DNA from: Callipepla californica brunnescens
Taxonomy: Eukaryota; Chordata; Aves; Galliformes; Odontophoridae
NCBI GenBank assembly: GCA_023055505.1
Contig: JALIRH010000064.1
Location: forward strand, 124,001-188,000
Direction of reading: 5' to 3'
Length of the DNA stretch: 64,000 bases
Positions 1-14,293 of this stretch are shown here, piece after piece (the first letter of the stretch is position 1; the number at the start of each line of letters is the position of its first letter). The notes beneath the pieces are model-generated. The model had not been told where the DNA came from. It saw only the letters and a list, made by a program, of their open reading frames with translations, and ran no database searches. The position numbers were made by a program, and so were the translations under genes.

Positions 1-245
1 TAGAGTAGAGGTGTACATCTCCTCTATCACCCTACTGGCACCTCCCTTTTGATGCAGCCCTGGAAAGCGGTGGCAGTGGCTCATTTCAAACTTGTCATCC
101 ACCAGTACCCTGAGTCCTTCTCCACAGGAAACCTCTCAATGAATTCTTCTCCCGGTCTGTAACTGGGATTGTCTCAATCCAAGCGCAAACAGCTTGCGGT
201 TGGCTCTGCTGAATCTCACTGGGTTCTAATTTCTTCTTAATAATG
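1..245 (-). repeat. CR1 LINE fragment, cut by the window edge
   Basis: On the minus strand this reads as the part of CR1 just downstream of the reverse-transcriptase core. GGCAATCCCAG-like text is followed by a GAATTCATTGAGAG block, a GTGGAGAAGGACTCAGGGT block, a GGTGGATGACAAG block and a GGGCTGCATCAAAAGGG block. All of these appear in the same order in avian CR1. Small deletions and shifts break the frame, so it is a dead 5'-truncated copy. Its 3' end lies outside the window. Confidence 0.85.
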
Positions 246-2499
246 AATATTTTACTGTTTGGATGGTTGCTTGATGAGTACATTAACCTTCAGTAAAAAA
301 GGTAAACTGAGCATATATCTGGCTCCTATGGGTATTTGGAGCTAAAACTTTTGGGAAGACAGCATTCGTACGCTAACTTTGAAATTCTCATGATCTTGCC
401 ACAGGGCAAGAAGTCATGTCCTGGCATTTGAAGAAATCACTAGAAGTCAAAATACACAACCTTGTTAAGTAAGAAAGCCAACATAATTTCCTTCCCCTTA
501 GATGCAATTTGTGTTTCATATAAACCCATAACAGAAAAGCTAAGTGTGCAGGCTCTTAGAGCTCTTGACAGCTTTATTAATCTAGAAATTCTCAATAGCT
601 TAGAAACAAAGATGATGTAGATATTCAGTAAGTGAAAAAAAAAAAAAGCTTCAGTTTTCAAGGTAGCATAACATAAAACTTGACTAGGTGTTAGGGAAAT
701 CCAATATTAAGTTTGCTAAAAAAATGATGATATATGACAATAATTACATAGCAGCCTAATTTTGTACAAGTAATTGTATGGATGAAAAACCAAAAGAACT
801 GTAAGTAAGTGTCTCAATACCTGAGTTCTTAGATTTCATTGAACATGACTCACAAAATGTTACATCCTTTCTTGCTGTGTCCTGTATTGAGAGAAGCTCT
901 GAAGAATGCAAAGTTGTTGAAATTACGTGACTTAACATGCTTTTTCACACAGTGTAGTATTGCAAAGGTCATCTAATAATAAAAAAATTCAGTATTAAGC
1001 CTATCAAAATAATTCACATCTTCAATCATGAATAAAAATATTTAATGTTCCAGAGCAAAAATTTATTTGATTCCTCTATACTTGCAAGTGTATTAAAAGT
1101 CTAAGGACTTCAAAAAAGCTTTGTGAAAATTTTTTTATTCCCGAATCTCATTCATTACATTCCTGTCCAACACAAAGAAAAAAATTATGCTGGGGGTCTT
1201 TCATGAGTCTACCACCTTCCAGACTGCATCTCCATTAGTTCTATATATCCTATAAACTCCTCCAGATTAATTAATATTCTTGCTAACATTAACTTTCTGT
1301 CACATAAACTAGTAGTTTAATAAGACCCTGCAGAAAGGTTCCGAAGCCAAAGCTTGCCATGAAAAGAATCCAGCAATGTTGTCACCATTTCTAATAGACT
1401 GCATGATCTCAGTGAGACATAGTTATATTAATGACAGCAATAAATCTCTCTGTGAATCTTGAAGTATGAAAAAAGCACCTACATTAACATAGATACGATT
1501 TCTGACAAGGCAGAAGGAACAGAAAATGACTGAAAATAAATTTGAGAGCACAGTAGTTTTAATTCAGTTGGATTCATTAAGTCCCCTTTACCCTACAAAA
1601 GTATTATCACTCCATAAGTGATACACTCAAGAAATCAACGAGCTTTACTATTCAGACCAAAAAGACAACCAGGTAGTGAAAATCTGCATTCATGAATGCT
1701 GCTTAAACTTTAGGTTGATATTCTTCTGCTTGGTTGTATTGGTTAATCCTGAGTTAAAATGTTTAAATAGCTCATAAATTTGCCCTTAATGTACTCAGGA
1801 GGTGACTTTAAATTTCTACATGCATACAGCAATATCTCTGAATCTACAATATCACCATAAGATGTTAATTCAGTTCTTTCTCAGCCTAATGTATGCAATA
1901 AATTAAATGCTTCTTTTAGAAGCATAGAGGTATCTCAGGATGCAGAAGAATACAAAAAACAGTTATTAGATAGTCAATAGCACTCAACTATCTACTGCAT
2001 TTTCCTCATCAGCCAACGAATATGAGGAAAGTATATATATTATCTCTTTTGCAAATACAACTTTCCAGGGGATGTTTCAGATCCATTTGGAGAATAGGCT
2101 TATCTTAGAAAGCATGAAATAACAAGAGATGCAGGGAACATCTAAGCTGCAAAACAAACTTTTGTTTTCTGCTATTTTTTTTTAATTTCTACTCTTTCCC
2201 TAATCCCCCAGTGTGCTCACCAATGGAGTCTACTCTTAAAAATGTACAATATACATGGTACTGTACTAAATATACTATATATATACATATAGTGCAATTA
2301 TACATTTGTTAGTAAAGTTATTAAAAATTATAAATGTGAATCCATGTAGCATAGGTATGAGCTTTGTTTTCAGTCATGGACCAGTTCCATTTGTAGAGAG
2401 AATTTCTGTAGCTCTGTCTTTACTGAGTGAAACTATTCTGATATTTACTTTTATATCAGTAAAAGATTATATTTGTATATAATTTTTTTTATATGCTTT

Positions 2500-2575
2500 C
2501 ATAATTTTGAGCAGAGGGGTAGTTAATTTTCAGAGGCTCCTTCCAACCTCAGCTATTACACAGATCTACAAACTT
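2500..2575 (+). repeat. Possible CR1 3' end
   Basis: GAGCAGAGGGGTAG followed by GAGGCTCCTTCCAACCTCAG and CTATTACACAGATCT resembles the last 70 or so bases of older avian CR1 copies. Those end GGTCCCTTCCAACCTCAGC before the octamer repeats. The piece is short and diverged. Confidence 0.5.
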
Positions 2576-5500
2576 TAAAAGATTTGCACACAATAAAATT
2601 GAGAATTAATGTTTTTATCCATGTAGAACACTTATTTGACACATAAGCTGCACTGATTATTAACAGTTTACTCAAAGACTGGCTCGTGCTTTATTTCACG
2701 TATTTTTGTGATATAGGAACTTTAACATATAAGCCACCCTTCCTCATTATATCCCTAGATAGTCTGTATCTTCAGGAACAATTTCTCAAAAAAACATTGA
2801 GGTATTTTCCTTTCCTTCATTAGTCTTACTTAACAAATAATAAAAGGAGAGGTCTCAGCAAGAACAGTTCTAAATTTAAGGCTGCTTTCTGCTCATTGCT
2901 ATATTGGTTGCTAAAGCAACTATGGAGAAAAATACATATTCACTTTCAAACCACTGCTAGGTATGAGGTACACTATGATTATTTTTCCCCAGTTATTCCA
3001 CTGTAGAAACAAATATATAAAATGTAAAAATGATAGTCATAATATCGTTATTATATTGTCCGAAGGCACAATGAATTATACTGGAAAAAAAGTTATAATC
3101 TAGCATGCCTCTGTAACTAAAATAGAAATATGTTTAACTTCCAAATTGATACTTTTTGAAAGATAGGAGCATTTTATGGCTAAAATACTGTCTGACACCA
3201 TTTTAAATTCTCCTCATTCCAGTGTCTAAAAACATCAATAAGCTGCTTTCCTAGCCTGGATTTTTTTTCAACATGTAAACCTTGGTTAAGCTTTATAATC
3301 TGATGCAGAATGTAATAATCCCAGGAAGTGAAATGAATGAGAATGGAGGGTGTTCAAAATGACTCAAAAGCTAAAATTAGAAGTAGTTTTTTACCCTTTT
3401 TTAAAATTTAAATCTAATTACAATGAAAATTATTTCTACTTGTCTAGAAAGGGCGAACATGCGATTTTGAATATCTCAGTTATATACATGCATTTAATAG
3501 TCACGTTATGTGCGTAAGAAACGATCATAATTTCCACCTCTTATCCCATTCTCAGGAGTAAGAGAGTGCCCACAGAATAAGCATTTTAAGATGGGTCAGA
3601 TAGACATATAGTCTAGTCCCAGACAAAACTGAATGGACTTTTTTTCTCTCCTCCCCTTCAACCTCTTCTGCACCTTGTGGGATTTATTCTTATGGCCAAT
3701 GCTCTATCTGTTTTAGGCTTACAATGGAAAAGATTTGTGAAAAGCACAGGAATTAATAAAGAAAAAAAGAAAAAAAAGACCGGTTGCATCAGTAAGTTGT
3801 AGTAAGATTAATTTTTAATTTTCTATAAGGAACATCACTACAGGTCAGAGGAATGAACTATCAGAAAGAGAAAAATTGAGAATATAAATGGCATGGAATA
3901 TAATGTTGTTATTTTTGAAAATATAAGAATGATTGAAGGCTACAGAACTAATCCTGGACCATACCACCAATAAAAAATTCTTCAGATAAGGGTACTAGGA
4001 AATAAAATGAGAAGGCCACCAGGCCTGAAAGAAAAAAATATCATACCAGTACATCCTTTTAATGTTTCTTTATTACATTATTTCTCAGTGGTACACCCAT
4101 ATTGAGGGATTTATTAGAAGTAGGCTAGTGAGATTATCTAGCTGTCTTGAGTGGCACTGAGAGAACTAATGACTGAAAGGCACCACACGTCACGGTCATC
4201 AATGATTGCAAGCAAACAGGCTTTATGAGTTAACAGACAACAAAAAGGAGTAAAACCTGGCTTGTGTTTCCAAGGTCCAGGTCAGTCCTGCTCCCGTGCT
4301 GACTGAAACAGCTAATTGCCAGGCAGTGAAAGCAGAAGAATGATCAAATGGCAACAGGAGGAGGTACTGCAGCAGATTCAACTGTCTGTAACTAGAATTT
4401 ACATGATATAGCCAAAGATCTGCCAGAACATGATTAGTGGCATGAATACAGGTAGGAGACCTGTGAAGTGACTTTAAGAGCACTAAATGACAAAGCTAAT
4501 TCCCAGACTTCTCACACATTTATAATCAGGTGAAGGTGCTACTCTGTTTTCTTTCCCAAGTGCTCCTGCATTTCTACATCACCACAATCCTTTGCCTTGC
4601 TCCATAACGATATGCAGACTGAGCTGAGGTGGTATGAGCGCTGTCTAGCTCAGCAACAGGGTAATTTATTCTTCAAGATAGAGGGGAAAAAATGTGAAAC
4701 TTGTACAATGAGAAGAAGTGCTGAGCAAAATTTCACACTAACACTATTGCAAAACAGTCCATGCATACAGGCAGCTAAGAAACCCACTCCAATGAACTTC
4801 ACATCAGGAGATGTGTCAAAGTTAATTGTATGTTCATGAATTTTTAGTGATTTTAATTTTTCATAGAAGAGCACATTCATTCACTCATATACCGTAACAT
4901 CTGAGAAGATGAGTGGTTTTCATGCTGCACCTCATGAAAAGAAAAAATGGGAATAAAGTGTGCAATAGATTGAATGCAGCAGATGTGCAGCCATCAGTCA
5001 CTTAATTTAGTCACCCTAACCAAACGAAAGGAATTTGTTCTGTGTTGTTGCCAAGTATAGGCAATAAAGAGCAATCTAAGGTGCTTCATTTTGCCCAGTA
5101 ATAATGAAGGTAAAGTATTAGACTTCTGCTGCTGTCTGATTAATCACTTCTTTATCCCACCTGTTATAACAGTACCTTTTAGAGAAACAGAAAAAAAGTG
5201 CTAAAGACTGGTGCCTCATTTTGCAGTATTTGTACCTGCTGCACTGCAGACAAAAACCAACAGTGAGTTACAGCTATATTAATAGCACATGATCTTAGAA
5301 ATTGTAAGTATTCCTCAAAGTTTTCCAACCGTATTTGTAAACATCAAAGTAGAGCTAATTGAATTTTCTAGAGTAAGTCACTCCTTTCTACACAGCCAGT
5401 AAGTAATATGGCAAAATCATCTTCTCTATTTAAAAGTTAGTTGGAATTATTTGGGAAATACATGAAATGTACTCACTTTGAAAAATATTTTGCACCTTTT

Positions 5501-7136
5501 TACTATTCTGCAGTGTACTGGAAGAGCTGTGATTTAGTCTGGAGTGAATGAACTATGACTAAATACAGCAGTGTAGTAATAGTTTAGAAGTCAATCTTAT
5601 AAATATGTGATATTTGTTACAAACACAGAGGTAATACCTCTCCAAATCACTATTTTATGGCTTTAAAGTTCAACACATGAATAAGTATGTATGAATAATC
5701 ATGTAGCTTGAAGTTTCTGTTATGTTTTCTTACCTTACCATCTTTTCCAAAATTAGAAGCAACTATTTCCATAAAAGCACACTTATTCTTTTTTTCTTTC
5801 AGATAAATATAATTGCAAATTGGATAACCTTTATCTGTTTCTTTAAAACAAAATACTATTTAATATGCAGACTAAAAATGTATTTAAAAAGTCAGAACTT
5901 TTACTCAGATTCTACTACTGTTAAATAATAGACAAGCAAACTTGTAACAGATGGAACTACTTCTATTATATTGAAAAACAGCATTTGTATATTTAAAAGA
6001 GCTATAATTCAATATCTAGAAATAGAAACAGGCAAGAATCAGTTTATGTTAAATAAGTAATCCACTAGAAGAAAACCAGACAGTGGATAGGCAGACTTTC
6101 AGATAATTTTTTTGCATGCACTCAAAATATCTTTTGCTCTATCCACTTTTCTGTTGACAGGAACAAAAAACATTAGTTGACAGAACCATGAAAAGATGGA
6201 AATCGAGAAATAAATCAGTCTATCAGTGAGGTGGAATTACACATGATTTTAAAAGTCATGGTTAATTCCCTGTTGGAATGAGCTAGGAAACTCTATTCAG
6301 AGTAGAATTTGTTGGCATTTTTCTTCCCACACTGTGATCTGTTTTTTGTCAAAGCTTAAATCTGTTTTCACGTTTGAGAACAATTGGTTTAACCAATTAT
6401 GAGATTTCCCACTAGAAAAGTAGAGATGTCCTCTGTAATGTGTTTGGTATTGCTAATAGCAACATGAGCTTTTTTATATTTAAAAAAACCTGAAACAAAC
6501 AAACTCAATTCAGTCTCTAAAATGTAATAAATTCTAAATACCAACCTCTCCAAAGCACAAGCATCAAGCCCCATTTCGTCAGACAATGGGAAAAATCTCA
6601 TTCCTACAATAAGACACTAGGTTTCCAACTGGAGGAAGAAACAACCTCTTTTCTAGTGCAATCTTTGTCATGCTGTCTTATTTACACTGTGAATGCACTC
6701 CAATTAAGTAGTATTTCCACCTCTTTCAGAGTTTGAGTATTTTCATTTTAAACAGAACAACATGTCTTCCATTGAGGACAGGGAGCAGGAAAGCTCTCTG
6801 TAAGAGGTGAAATACTACTTAGAATTATAGAAGAACACATAAAAACTTATTAATTGCAAATCCTGACTACAAAGAAAGATGTTTGAATCTTCAGGTATGC
6901 CATTTCAGAAAATGACATGTATTGGTAGTGCTCTAGTGAGTCAAAGATGCATATGTCTGGCTTTGTCTTATTTTCCTTTGGGACTTCATTACAGCTTGAG
7001 GGTTAGCATGGGTGTCAAGGAAGCCTCTTGTACTTTATATCAGCCTGGTTGTCATTGGTCTTTGCTGTTTTCTTTTTGATCAGTTGTGACACCTAGACTA
7101 TAGACACTTCTGTGCAGACACAGGGAACAACTACAT

Positions 7137-8362
7137 AGGTTGCACAGAAAGTAATGTTCCTATTTATTTCCATGGAAATTACCATAGACACAAAAAGCAC
7201 AGTAGCACTATTTGATGGAACAAATTCTCAGATACAAAACACTATTTTTTGACATAGTCATTACCATTAGATACACATTTTCACTAGTGAGGTACAAGTC
7301 CCTGCATGCGACGCTCATCAAAATCTGCACCAGAGGAGGCGAACCACTGTTTTACAGATGCTGTGATGGCCTAATTGCTAGGAAAATGTTGCCCACACAG
7401 TCCATCTTTCACTGGCCCAAACAGAAGGAAGTCTGAAGTTTTCAAATCCAGACTGTACAGCAGGCGTGGTGAGACAGTCTAAATGAGTCTGATAATATGC
7501 TCCACAGTCTTCAAACTGGTATGGGGCCTTGCACTACCATGTTGCAAGAGAGGGTTTATCTTTTCTGGTTTGGCTCTGTAATTCCAAACATTCAGCTTGT
7601 AGCAGTCAAATGTAACAGTCAGGGTTGGTGTTTTTTCCTGATTCCAGGAAATCCAGAAGGATCATCCCTTTCCTATCCCAAAAGATAGTGAATAATAATT
7701 TACCTGCTGAAGACTACATCTGGAACTCTTTCTGCAATGTGTAATTCACATGTTGCCATTCTGTGTACTGCCATTTTGACGTCAGCTCATAGCAGTGAAA
7801 CCACTCCTTATAAAGGGTAATCCAGGAATGGGATCCAGGAAATTGTCACCTTCAGCCTTATATTGGTTCAGTAGGTCCTGACAAATTTGTATATCATGTT
7901 CTTTCTGTTCTTGTATGAGCATCTGTGGAACACACCTGATGTTGCCACCATCATTTCCATTGAAGCTAATATTCAGCTCTGTACACAGTACTCTGGTCAC
8001 AGTTCAATGAATTCTGTGGATAAGCTGCTCGAGGCACTCTTCATTTCATGGTGTGACAGCTGTGCATGGCCATCTGGAATGTGGCTTATCTTTCATGTCA
8101 CTGTCATCACTGCTGGAATGCACCACTCACTGCCTTATTGTGCTAAGATCCACAGTTTGGTCTCCATAAGCATTCTGCAAATGTCGATGAATGTTAATGG
8201 GTGTCATTTTTTCTGCATGGAGAAATTCACTTCCACACTTTTGCTTCATTTGTACTTCCTATAGACACCATTTTGTTAGACTGCCCCTCTGCTGCCATCT
8301 GTCACACCTCTGACACCATGGGCCAATATAATCAAAGAGGCATTGCTTTCAGAACAGTCCTC
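7137..8362 (-). mobile_element. Mariner-type DNA transposon (Galluhop-like), nearly full length, decayed
   Basis: About 1.2 kb is bounded by imperfect inverted ends. The left end reads GGTTGCACAGAAAGTAATG inward and the right end reads GGACTGTTCTGAAAGCAATG inward. TA lies at the left edge, and a TA is also present near the right one. On the minus strand the transposase can be followed from a start region near 8260, with HAEKM-like text. A middle part is open for about 70 codons at 7782-8000 (with LIQEQKEHDIQICQDLLNQY). The end region lies near 7340-7300 (SSGADFDERR-like text). Frameshifts and stops separate these parts, so no active transposase is encoded. It lies in the same orientation as KCNH8. 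The exact ends are estimated by comparing the two termini. Confidence 0.85.
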
Positions 8363-9321
8363 ATAGTGGCAACAAATGGTTACCAAATCAATAAAGATAT
8401 TGTGAAAATATTTACCTAAGTCTCTTATAAGATAATAAAAATAAATTATGAACATATGTTACTTTATAAAACATTTTCTAGGGCTGGTGCATAGCAAAAT
8501 TATTTCCAGTTTCTTTCGTATAATTGTATTTCACATTGAAAGAACCTTTTTCTGACTACCTAGCTTTATTAAATCAGACAGCTGACTTTCTTTCTGCCTG
8601 CTGTGTATGCAGTCTGTAATATATTGTGCAAAAATCCTGTGGGTGAGGGGATGTTGAAAACTGTGTAACCTAGCAAACTATGTCATGACTGTGATATCAA
8701 AGACTTAGAGAGATTGGTGGAAAGTCTAGAATGACTAAATCATTTTGTTGTCACAGCTCCATCTACCAAACAAATTAGCTTTTTCTAACTGTGGTGAGAT
8801 AATTCTGTAAATTTACAGGAATTAGTTTCTCTATCAAAATTCAGCAAAGATAACAAAGGATAGAGAATATCTATCCTTTCTTCCTAATTCACATATTGCT
8901 GTAATGAGAATGTATGAGAAGATGGCATGATAGTACTGCTGCTGTGATTGCACACTCATCATATGTCATATTTATGTATCATTGAAGGGCTTCTGTCTTC
9001 AGAGATACTATGAAGAATCCTTATTTCTTTGTATTCCTTTCTGTTTCTGTCACTCATAAGAAACTGAAATAGTTACGTTTGCCAGATCCTGTACTTTAAA
9101 TCTCTTGATCTTTTCTTTCGAAATTACTTAAACAACATTTTCAACCTTTCTATAACCAAATTGCTGCATGTTCTACTTGGTACTGCTTACAGATATTTTT
9201 TGCTTTACTGAAAACTGTCATGGTTATGGAGTTCAGGAGTCTTTTCCACCATTACACCATACTTGGATTTTACTGCATGTGCAGCCCATCCTTATGTACA
9301 CTTTTAGACCTCCAAATGAAC

Positions 9322-9351
9322 AACAAAAAAAAAAAATAAATAAAATAAAAT
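9322..9351 (+). repeat. A-rich simple repeat
   Basis: A short A run is followed by AAATA/AAAATA units. It may be a degenerate poly-A microsatellite. Confidence 0.7.
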
Positions 9352-11677
9352 AAGATTTTCCTATAAATTTCTGTGTGGTGGGTTGTTAAGTGTTCTGGTG
9401 CTAAGTATGCAGCTTTGATAGTCCAGAATCAGGAAAGTCCCAATTAATTCTGTCCCTTTTTTGTCCACCTGGTTGTTATTCACTTCAGAGATCTTACTTG
9501 ATTTTGTGTGCAGTGAGAAGCTGATGTTTGGAAATCTGCAATGTAAGGCAGTTTAGATGATCTGTGACTAAAATAACACCAAAATTTTACGTAAAGTTTG
9601 AAAGACAGTTAATAAGTCATTCTATTTCATTCTATTTTAATCTTCAGTTCACCCAACCCTAGTGTGAAAAGCCAAGTGGGGAAATTTATACTCTTTGATG
9701 TTGTAGCTCAGCTGATCCTAATCACTGTTACTGATACATTTTCAGGCATTACATTCACATACAGTTACAGATTGCAGTCATTTAAAACATTAAAGGAAAA
9801 GGGCTGAGAAGTTGACTTATTCAAACAAATCAATCTATTGTTTAACTATGGAAAAACTCCCAAACACCCAAATCCCTACAAAGCTGCAGAATTTATGGCA
9901 TGCACAAAAGTAAAATCTCAGTCTTAGAGAGAGTGTTCAAGATAGTATCACAGCTGCCACATTCTCCTATAGCGCAATTCTCAAGACATAATACCATGTT
10001 TAAAAGATGTCATATTTTCATACAAGCAAATTTTAAATTTTACTTCTGAAAGCCTTCTTAATATTCTGTGGGAGTAAGTCATCGTTCTGGGAACTGCACC
10101 CTTTAGGTTGGCAAAGCAAGAAAGTTGGTGATCAGGCACCTTTGTTACTGCCATGGGCATCTCTCCTCATTAGGAGAGAACACTTCTGGTGGGGCAAATT
10201 TTTCTACCTATATCTGCTCTTCATTGTGACTGATAAATACATTGATTTGATGAGAAATCAGATGAGCTTGAACAAGATCAGTTCAGCTATGAAAGTAATA
10301 CTTGTTAGTACTAGGTAATACTGGGCTTAGTTAACTCAAGAATCTAGGAAGAAATAACGCTAAGATTAATCTTCATCTGTCTTCAGTATTTGTCTGTGAC
10401 ACTGAATGCTAACCAGCGTCAGGTTATTTTATTTTCCTGCAATTTAAAATAATGGATTACACCACGAAAATACGGTGAATATTCAGAAACTCTAAAAAGG
10501 TTTTCCTCTTAAAGCCATAAAAGTTCTGTGGTATTTTCTTCAGTGCTTTAAATCCCATCCAAAGCAAAAGTGAGGAAGATCTTACTCTGCACTCTTACGA
10601 CTCATTCTCACCTGCAAATCTGTTCACCATTCAACCATCTCCAGTTGGAATTACCTGTTCTTGATTTTATAAAATTTCAATGTGTATGCAACTAGTACAA
10701 GAAACCATAGATTTTTCAGCATAGAGAAAAGCACTGAAGCAATACCAGCTAGCCAAGAAACAAAACAGCCTCTATAAAAAGTGAGTGACTGCTTATCCTA
10801 CACAAAGGATAACAGCCCCACAAGATGGAGAATTTCTAAGTCTTGCACCAATTCATAGTGTCTGCCAAAACATTTGGAATTACATTCATCTCCTGTCTTT
10901 AGAATAGGTGTACACTTTCAGTGCTAATTCTCTCTATAGTATAAGGAGCAGCACAACAAAAATACTTGATCTAATAAGACTAAACTGAAATTTTGCCCAT
11001 ATTTGTTATTAAGATTGGGTTAACTCAGGCCCCAGAACTTCTGTATATTCATGTGATACATTCAGAAAAGGAGAGATTCAATAAAAGCTTTCTGTATTGA
11101 AATCTAAATGTATATTTGATACATAATTTCAGTGAAAATATTTTGGTAAATCTATCCCGAAGTCTTTCTTTTTTCTGGTTTCACTTTAAATTTCTTACTG
11201 AGATGAAAAAACGCATCCCAGTTGAAGTAAAATGAGAAACAGCTGTTTCTTGTATTGAACATATAGAAATGTTCTTAACTGTGAGGTGATAAAATGAAAG
11301 TTCATTAGATTCGCACATGATATTTTTGAAAACATAAAATATCTTTACTTGGACATGTGCTTTATATAACTAGGAATTATTTGTAAACAAGCAAAAAATG
11401 ACAAAATAATCGAGAAAAATATTTTCTATCAAATTATGTTTTCTATTGAAAAATGAGAGGCAGGGAACATATTCACTATTTATGATCTGATTTACAGATC
11501 AACAAGTAATATAGGTTGAATTATCAAACAAATTGAACAAGTGGTCCTTTTAATGTATTATTGTATACTATGTATGTATATTACACATATGTATATTATT
11601 GTATATATTATGTATGTATTATTTCTTTGATAAAGTAATGATGACTGATTTAAGCATGAAAAACATCTTTACATTTA

Positions 11678-11947
<270 letters not shown>

Positions 11948-12109
11948 TCAACTTCAAAGCAAAGTCATTCTTGACTACTGTTTTATTACCATAACTCTGC
12001 TTAGCAATTACTAAATTTTAAAACCCATAGTTCCTCCTGTTTTTTTTTTTTTCTTTTTTAATTAATAGCTTTCAAAAGTACTTCTATCAATCTAGGAGCT
12101 GCTGCTTCC

Positions 12110-12138
12110 TTTTTGTTTTGTTTTGTTTTGTTTTGTTT
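12110..12138 (+). repeat. (TTTTG)n microsatellite
   Basis: About five and a half TTTTG units in a row. A poly-T run lies 60 bases before it. Confidence 0.9.
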
Positions 12139-12537
12139 CAGGAGCAATGTTGTATGCACTTAACAAGAGGTACAAAGACTAATTTATGGACATGTAACTA
12201 TCACATATTACGGATCAATAAATGCACTAAAAAAACCATAAGGTTTATTGCAGTAATAATAGCAATATTAACAGGAGGTGGAATTTTGTAAGTGAAAAGT
12301 TATCATTTGTCTGTTATTTCATTTGAATAGGCAGTTCTTAACACAAGATTACAAAAATGACATGATTAAATGTAGATATTCAATTCAAATTAAAATTTTA
12401 CTCAGAATTTGTGTTGTAAAACATTTGCAGGATGTGATGCTTGTAGCTGTGTAGGTACACTTCATGATGCATCTTAGTTATAGTGAGTAACAATGAGGGG
12501 GAAAGTCAACAGCACTTCAGTCAATAAAAAAGAATGG

Positions 12538-13204
12538 ATTCCTAGGATGGAATAACTGCCTGCACCAGTACAAGTTGAGGGATGACCTGCTGGAGAGGAG
12601 CTCTGAGGAGAGGGACCTGGATGTCCTGGAAGATGACAGGCTGGCCATGAGCCAGCAGTGTGCCCTGTTGGCCAAGAAAACCAATGGTATCCTGGATTGC
12701 AATAAAAAGAATGTGGCCATCAGGACAAGGTGATCGTCCCCCTCTACTCTGCCCTTGTCAGGCCTCACCTGGAGTACTGTGTCCACTTCTGGGCTCCCTG
12801 GTACAAAAGGGACAGGAATCTCCTTGAAAGAGTCCAGCAGAGGGCTACAAAGATGATAAAGGGCATGGAAACCTCTCTTATGAGGAAAGGCTGAGAGACC
12901 TGGGTCTGTTCAGCCTTGAAAAAAGAAGACTTAGAGGGGATCTGATCCATGTCTATAAATATCTAAGGAGCAGGAGACAAAGGGAGAAGGGTGGACTTTT
13001 CTCAGCAGTGTATGCTGACAGGACAAGGGGAAATGGCCACAAACTGATGCATAGGAAGTTCTGCACAAATATGCATGGGAACTTCTTCACAGTGCAGGTG
13101 ACAGAGCTCTGGCACAGTCTGCACAAAGAGGTTAAGGAGTCTCCTCTGGAGACATTTGAGCCCCATCTGGATGCCTACCTCTGCAACCTGGTCTGGGGAG
13201 CCAT
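12538..13204 (+). mobile_element. CR1 LINE fragment (end of ORF2, truncated at both ends)
   Basis: The plus strand follows the avian CR1 ORF2 end closely. It contains GGATGACCTGCTGGAGAGGA, GCCATGAGCCAGCAGTGTGC, CTCACCTGGAGTACTGTGTC and an AGGGCTACAAAGATGATAAA block. Further along come a CTGAGAGACCTGGGTCTGTT block and TTCTTCACAGTGCAGGTGAC. It stops around CTGCAACCTGGTCTGGGGAG, before the usual 3' octamers. The reading frame is broken by small indels. It is the best preserved CR1 copy in the window, and so probably one of the younger ones. Confidence 0.92.
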
Positions 13205-13339
13205 TATATTTTCATTTATAGACATATAACCATGTGCTGAGGAACATAAGCATTTTCTATTGAAGAGCTTACATAAATATTTGGTCTGAGATATGTCCAA
13301 AGAGCATTCATTGAACCAGAGGTCTTTCTCAAGGGTTAA

Positions 13340-13930
13340 TGTAGATGATCTTTATGAAAGATCTGGACAGTGCAAAGGAGTGCTTTCTTGGTGAGTTTAT
13401 GCATTAAACTAAGCTGGAGGGAGTAGCAGATATGCTGAGGTGAAAAGCATATGTTATTTGGGGGATCTTAATAAGCTGGGGAAAAATGTCTGATGAAATT
13501 CAGGAAAAATAAATGCCAAGTTCTGCACCTGGAATGGAATATGTCCCAGTAGTAGTGTGATATTAAGGATGACTAGCTGGAAAGCAGCTCTGCAAAAAGA
13601 ACATGAGTATCCTCATATACACAAACTAAAAATATGCCCTCTCCTTAAAGAGCATATTTAGCAGCATTATCAATATGGGAGTCAGCAGGTCCCAAGGAAG
13701 TAACAAGCAGTCCCAAGGAAGCCCTCTGTATGTCACATGTCAGATTACAACAGAAATATCATGACCAGTTTTGAATTTCTGAGTTGTTAAGATGATCAAG
13801 GACTGAAGAACATAATTTACAAGATGACATAATCCCAAGGAAGTGGAGCAAAGCTGGCACAAACTATGGCTTGGACTGGGTGACTTACGGAGATCTCTTC
13901 TAATGTTTCATTATTCTGTGATTAATGACT
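13340..13930 (+). repeat. Old, highly diverged CR1 fragment
   Basis: Recognisable CR1 landmarks appear in the right order: AAATGCCAAGTTCTGCACCT, a GCTGGAAAGCAGCTCTGCA block, GATGATCAAGGACTGAAGAA, and an end that reads GAGATCTCTTCTAATGTTTC followed by ATTATTCTGTGATTAATGA. It is much more eroded than the copy just before it, so it is likely older. The limits are approximate. Confidence 0.7.
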
Positions 13931-14293
13931 AATAAGTGAAGACTATAAAATCTGAAAATTCATCCACCGTGTCATTCTACCTGGATATTACACAAGAAAT
14001 TGTGTACTTGAAGAGTAAGATAAACTAAGCAGACAATCAATTCTGAAGCTATTTAAATAATATTATTTGCTTTATGCTACTTGCCTTTACTTTCCACTGT
14101 AAACGTAACCAATTTTTTCACTTCTTTGATTACACTGAACAAATGGCTGGTAAGGTTAATCTAGTCATATATATTCAGACATGGGAAAAATATTTGAAGT
14201 TTTACAAAAGCAATTTCCAAGCATCTTCATTAGAACTTTTTAGGTATAAAAACATTATTAAATTCAATAACGTATAAAGAATTTTGAAATTAT

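Noticed and set aside
8201..8419. Plus-strand frames over the mariner
   Set aside because: The transposase reads on the minus strand. The plus frames are antisense shadows.
10681..10740. Minus-strand text containing EKSMVS, similar to the NKSMVS expected in the next KCNH8 exon
   Set aside because: The flanking residues do not match (no VISRL before it, no acidic run after it), and there is no suitable acceptor. I treat it as a chance resemblance.
12517..12950. Minus-strand open frames over the CR1 fragment
   Set aside because: They are antisense to CR1 ORF2 and carry no known domain.
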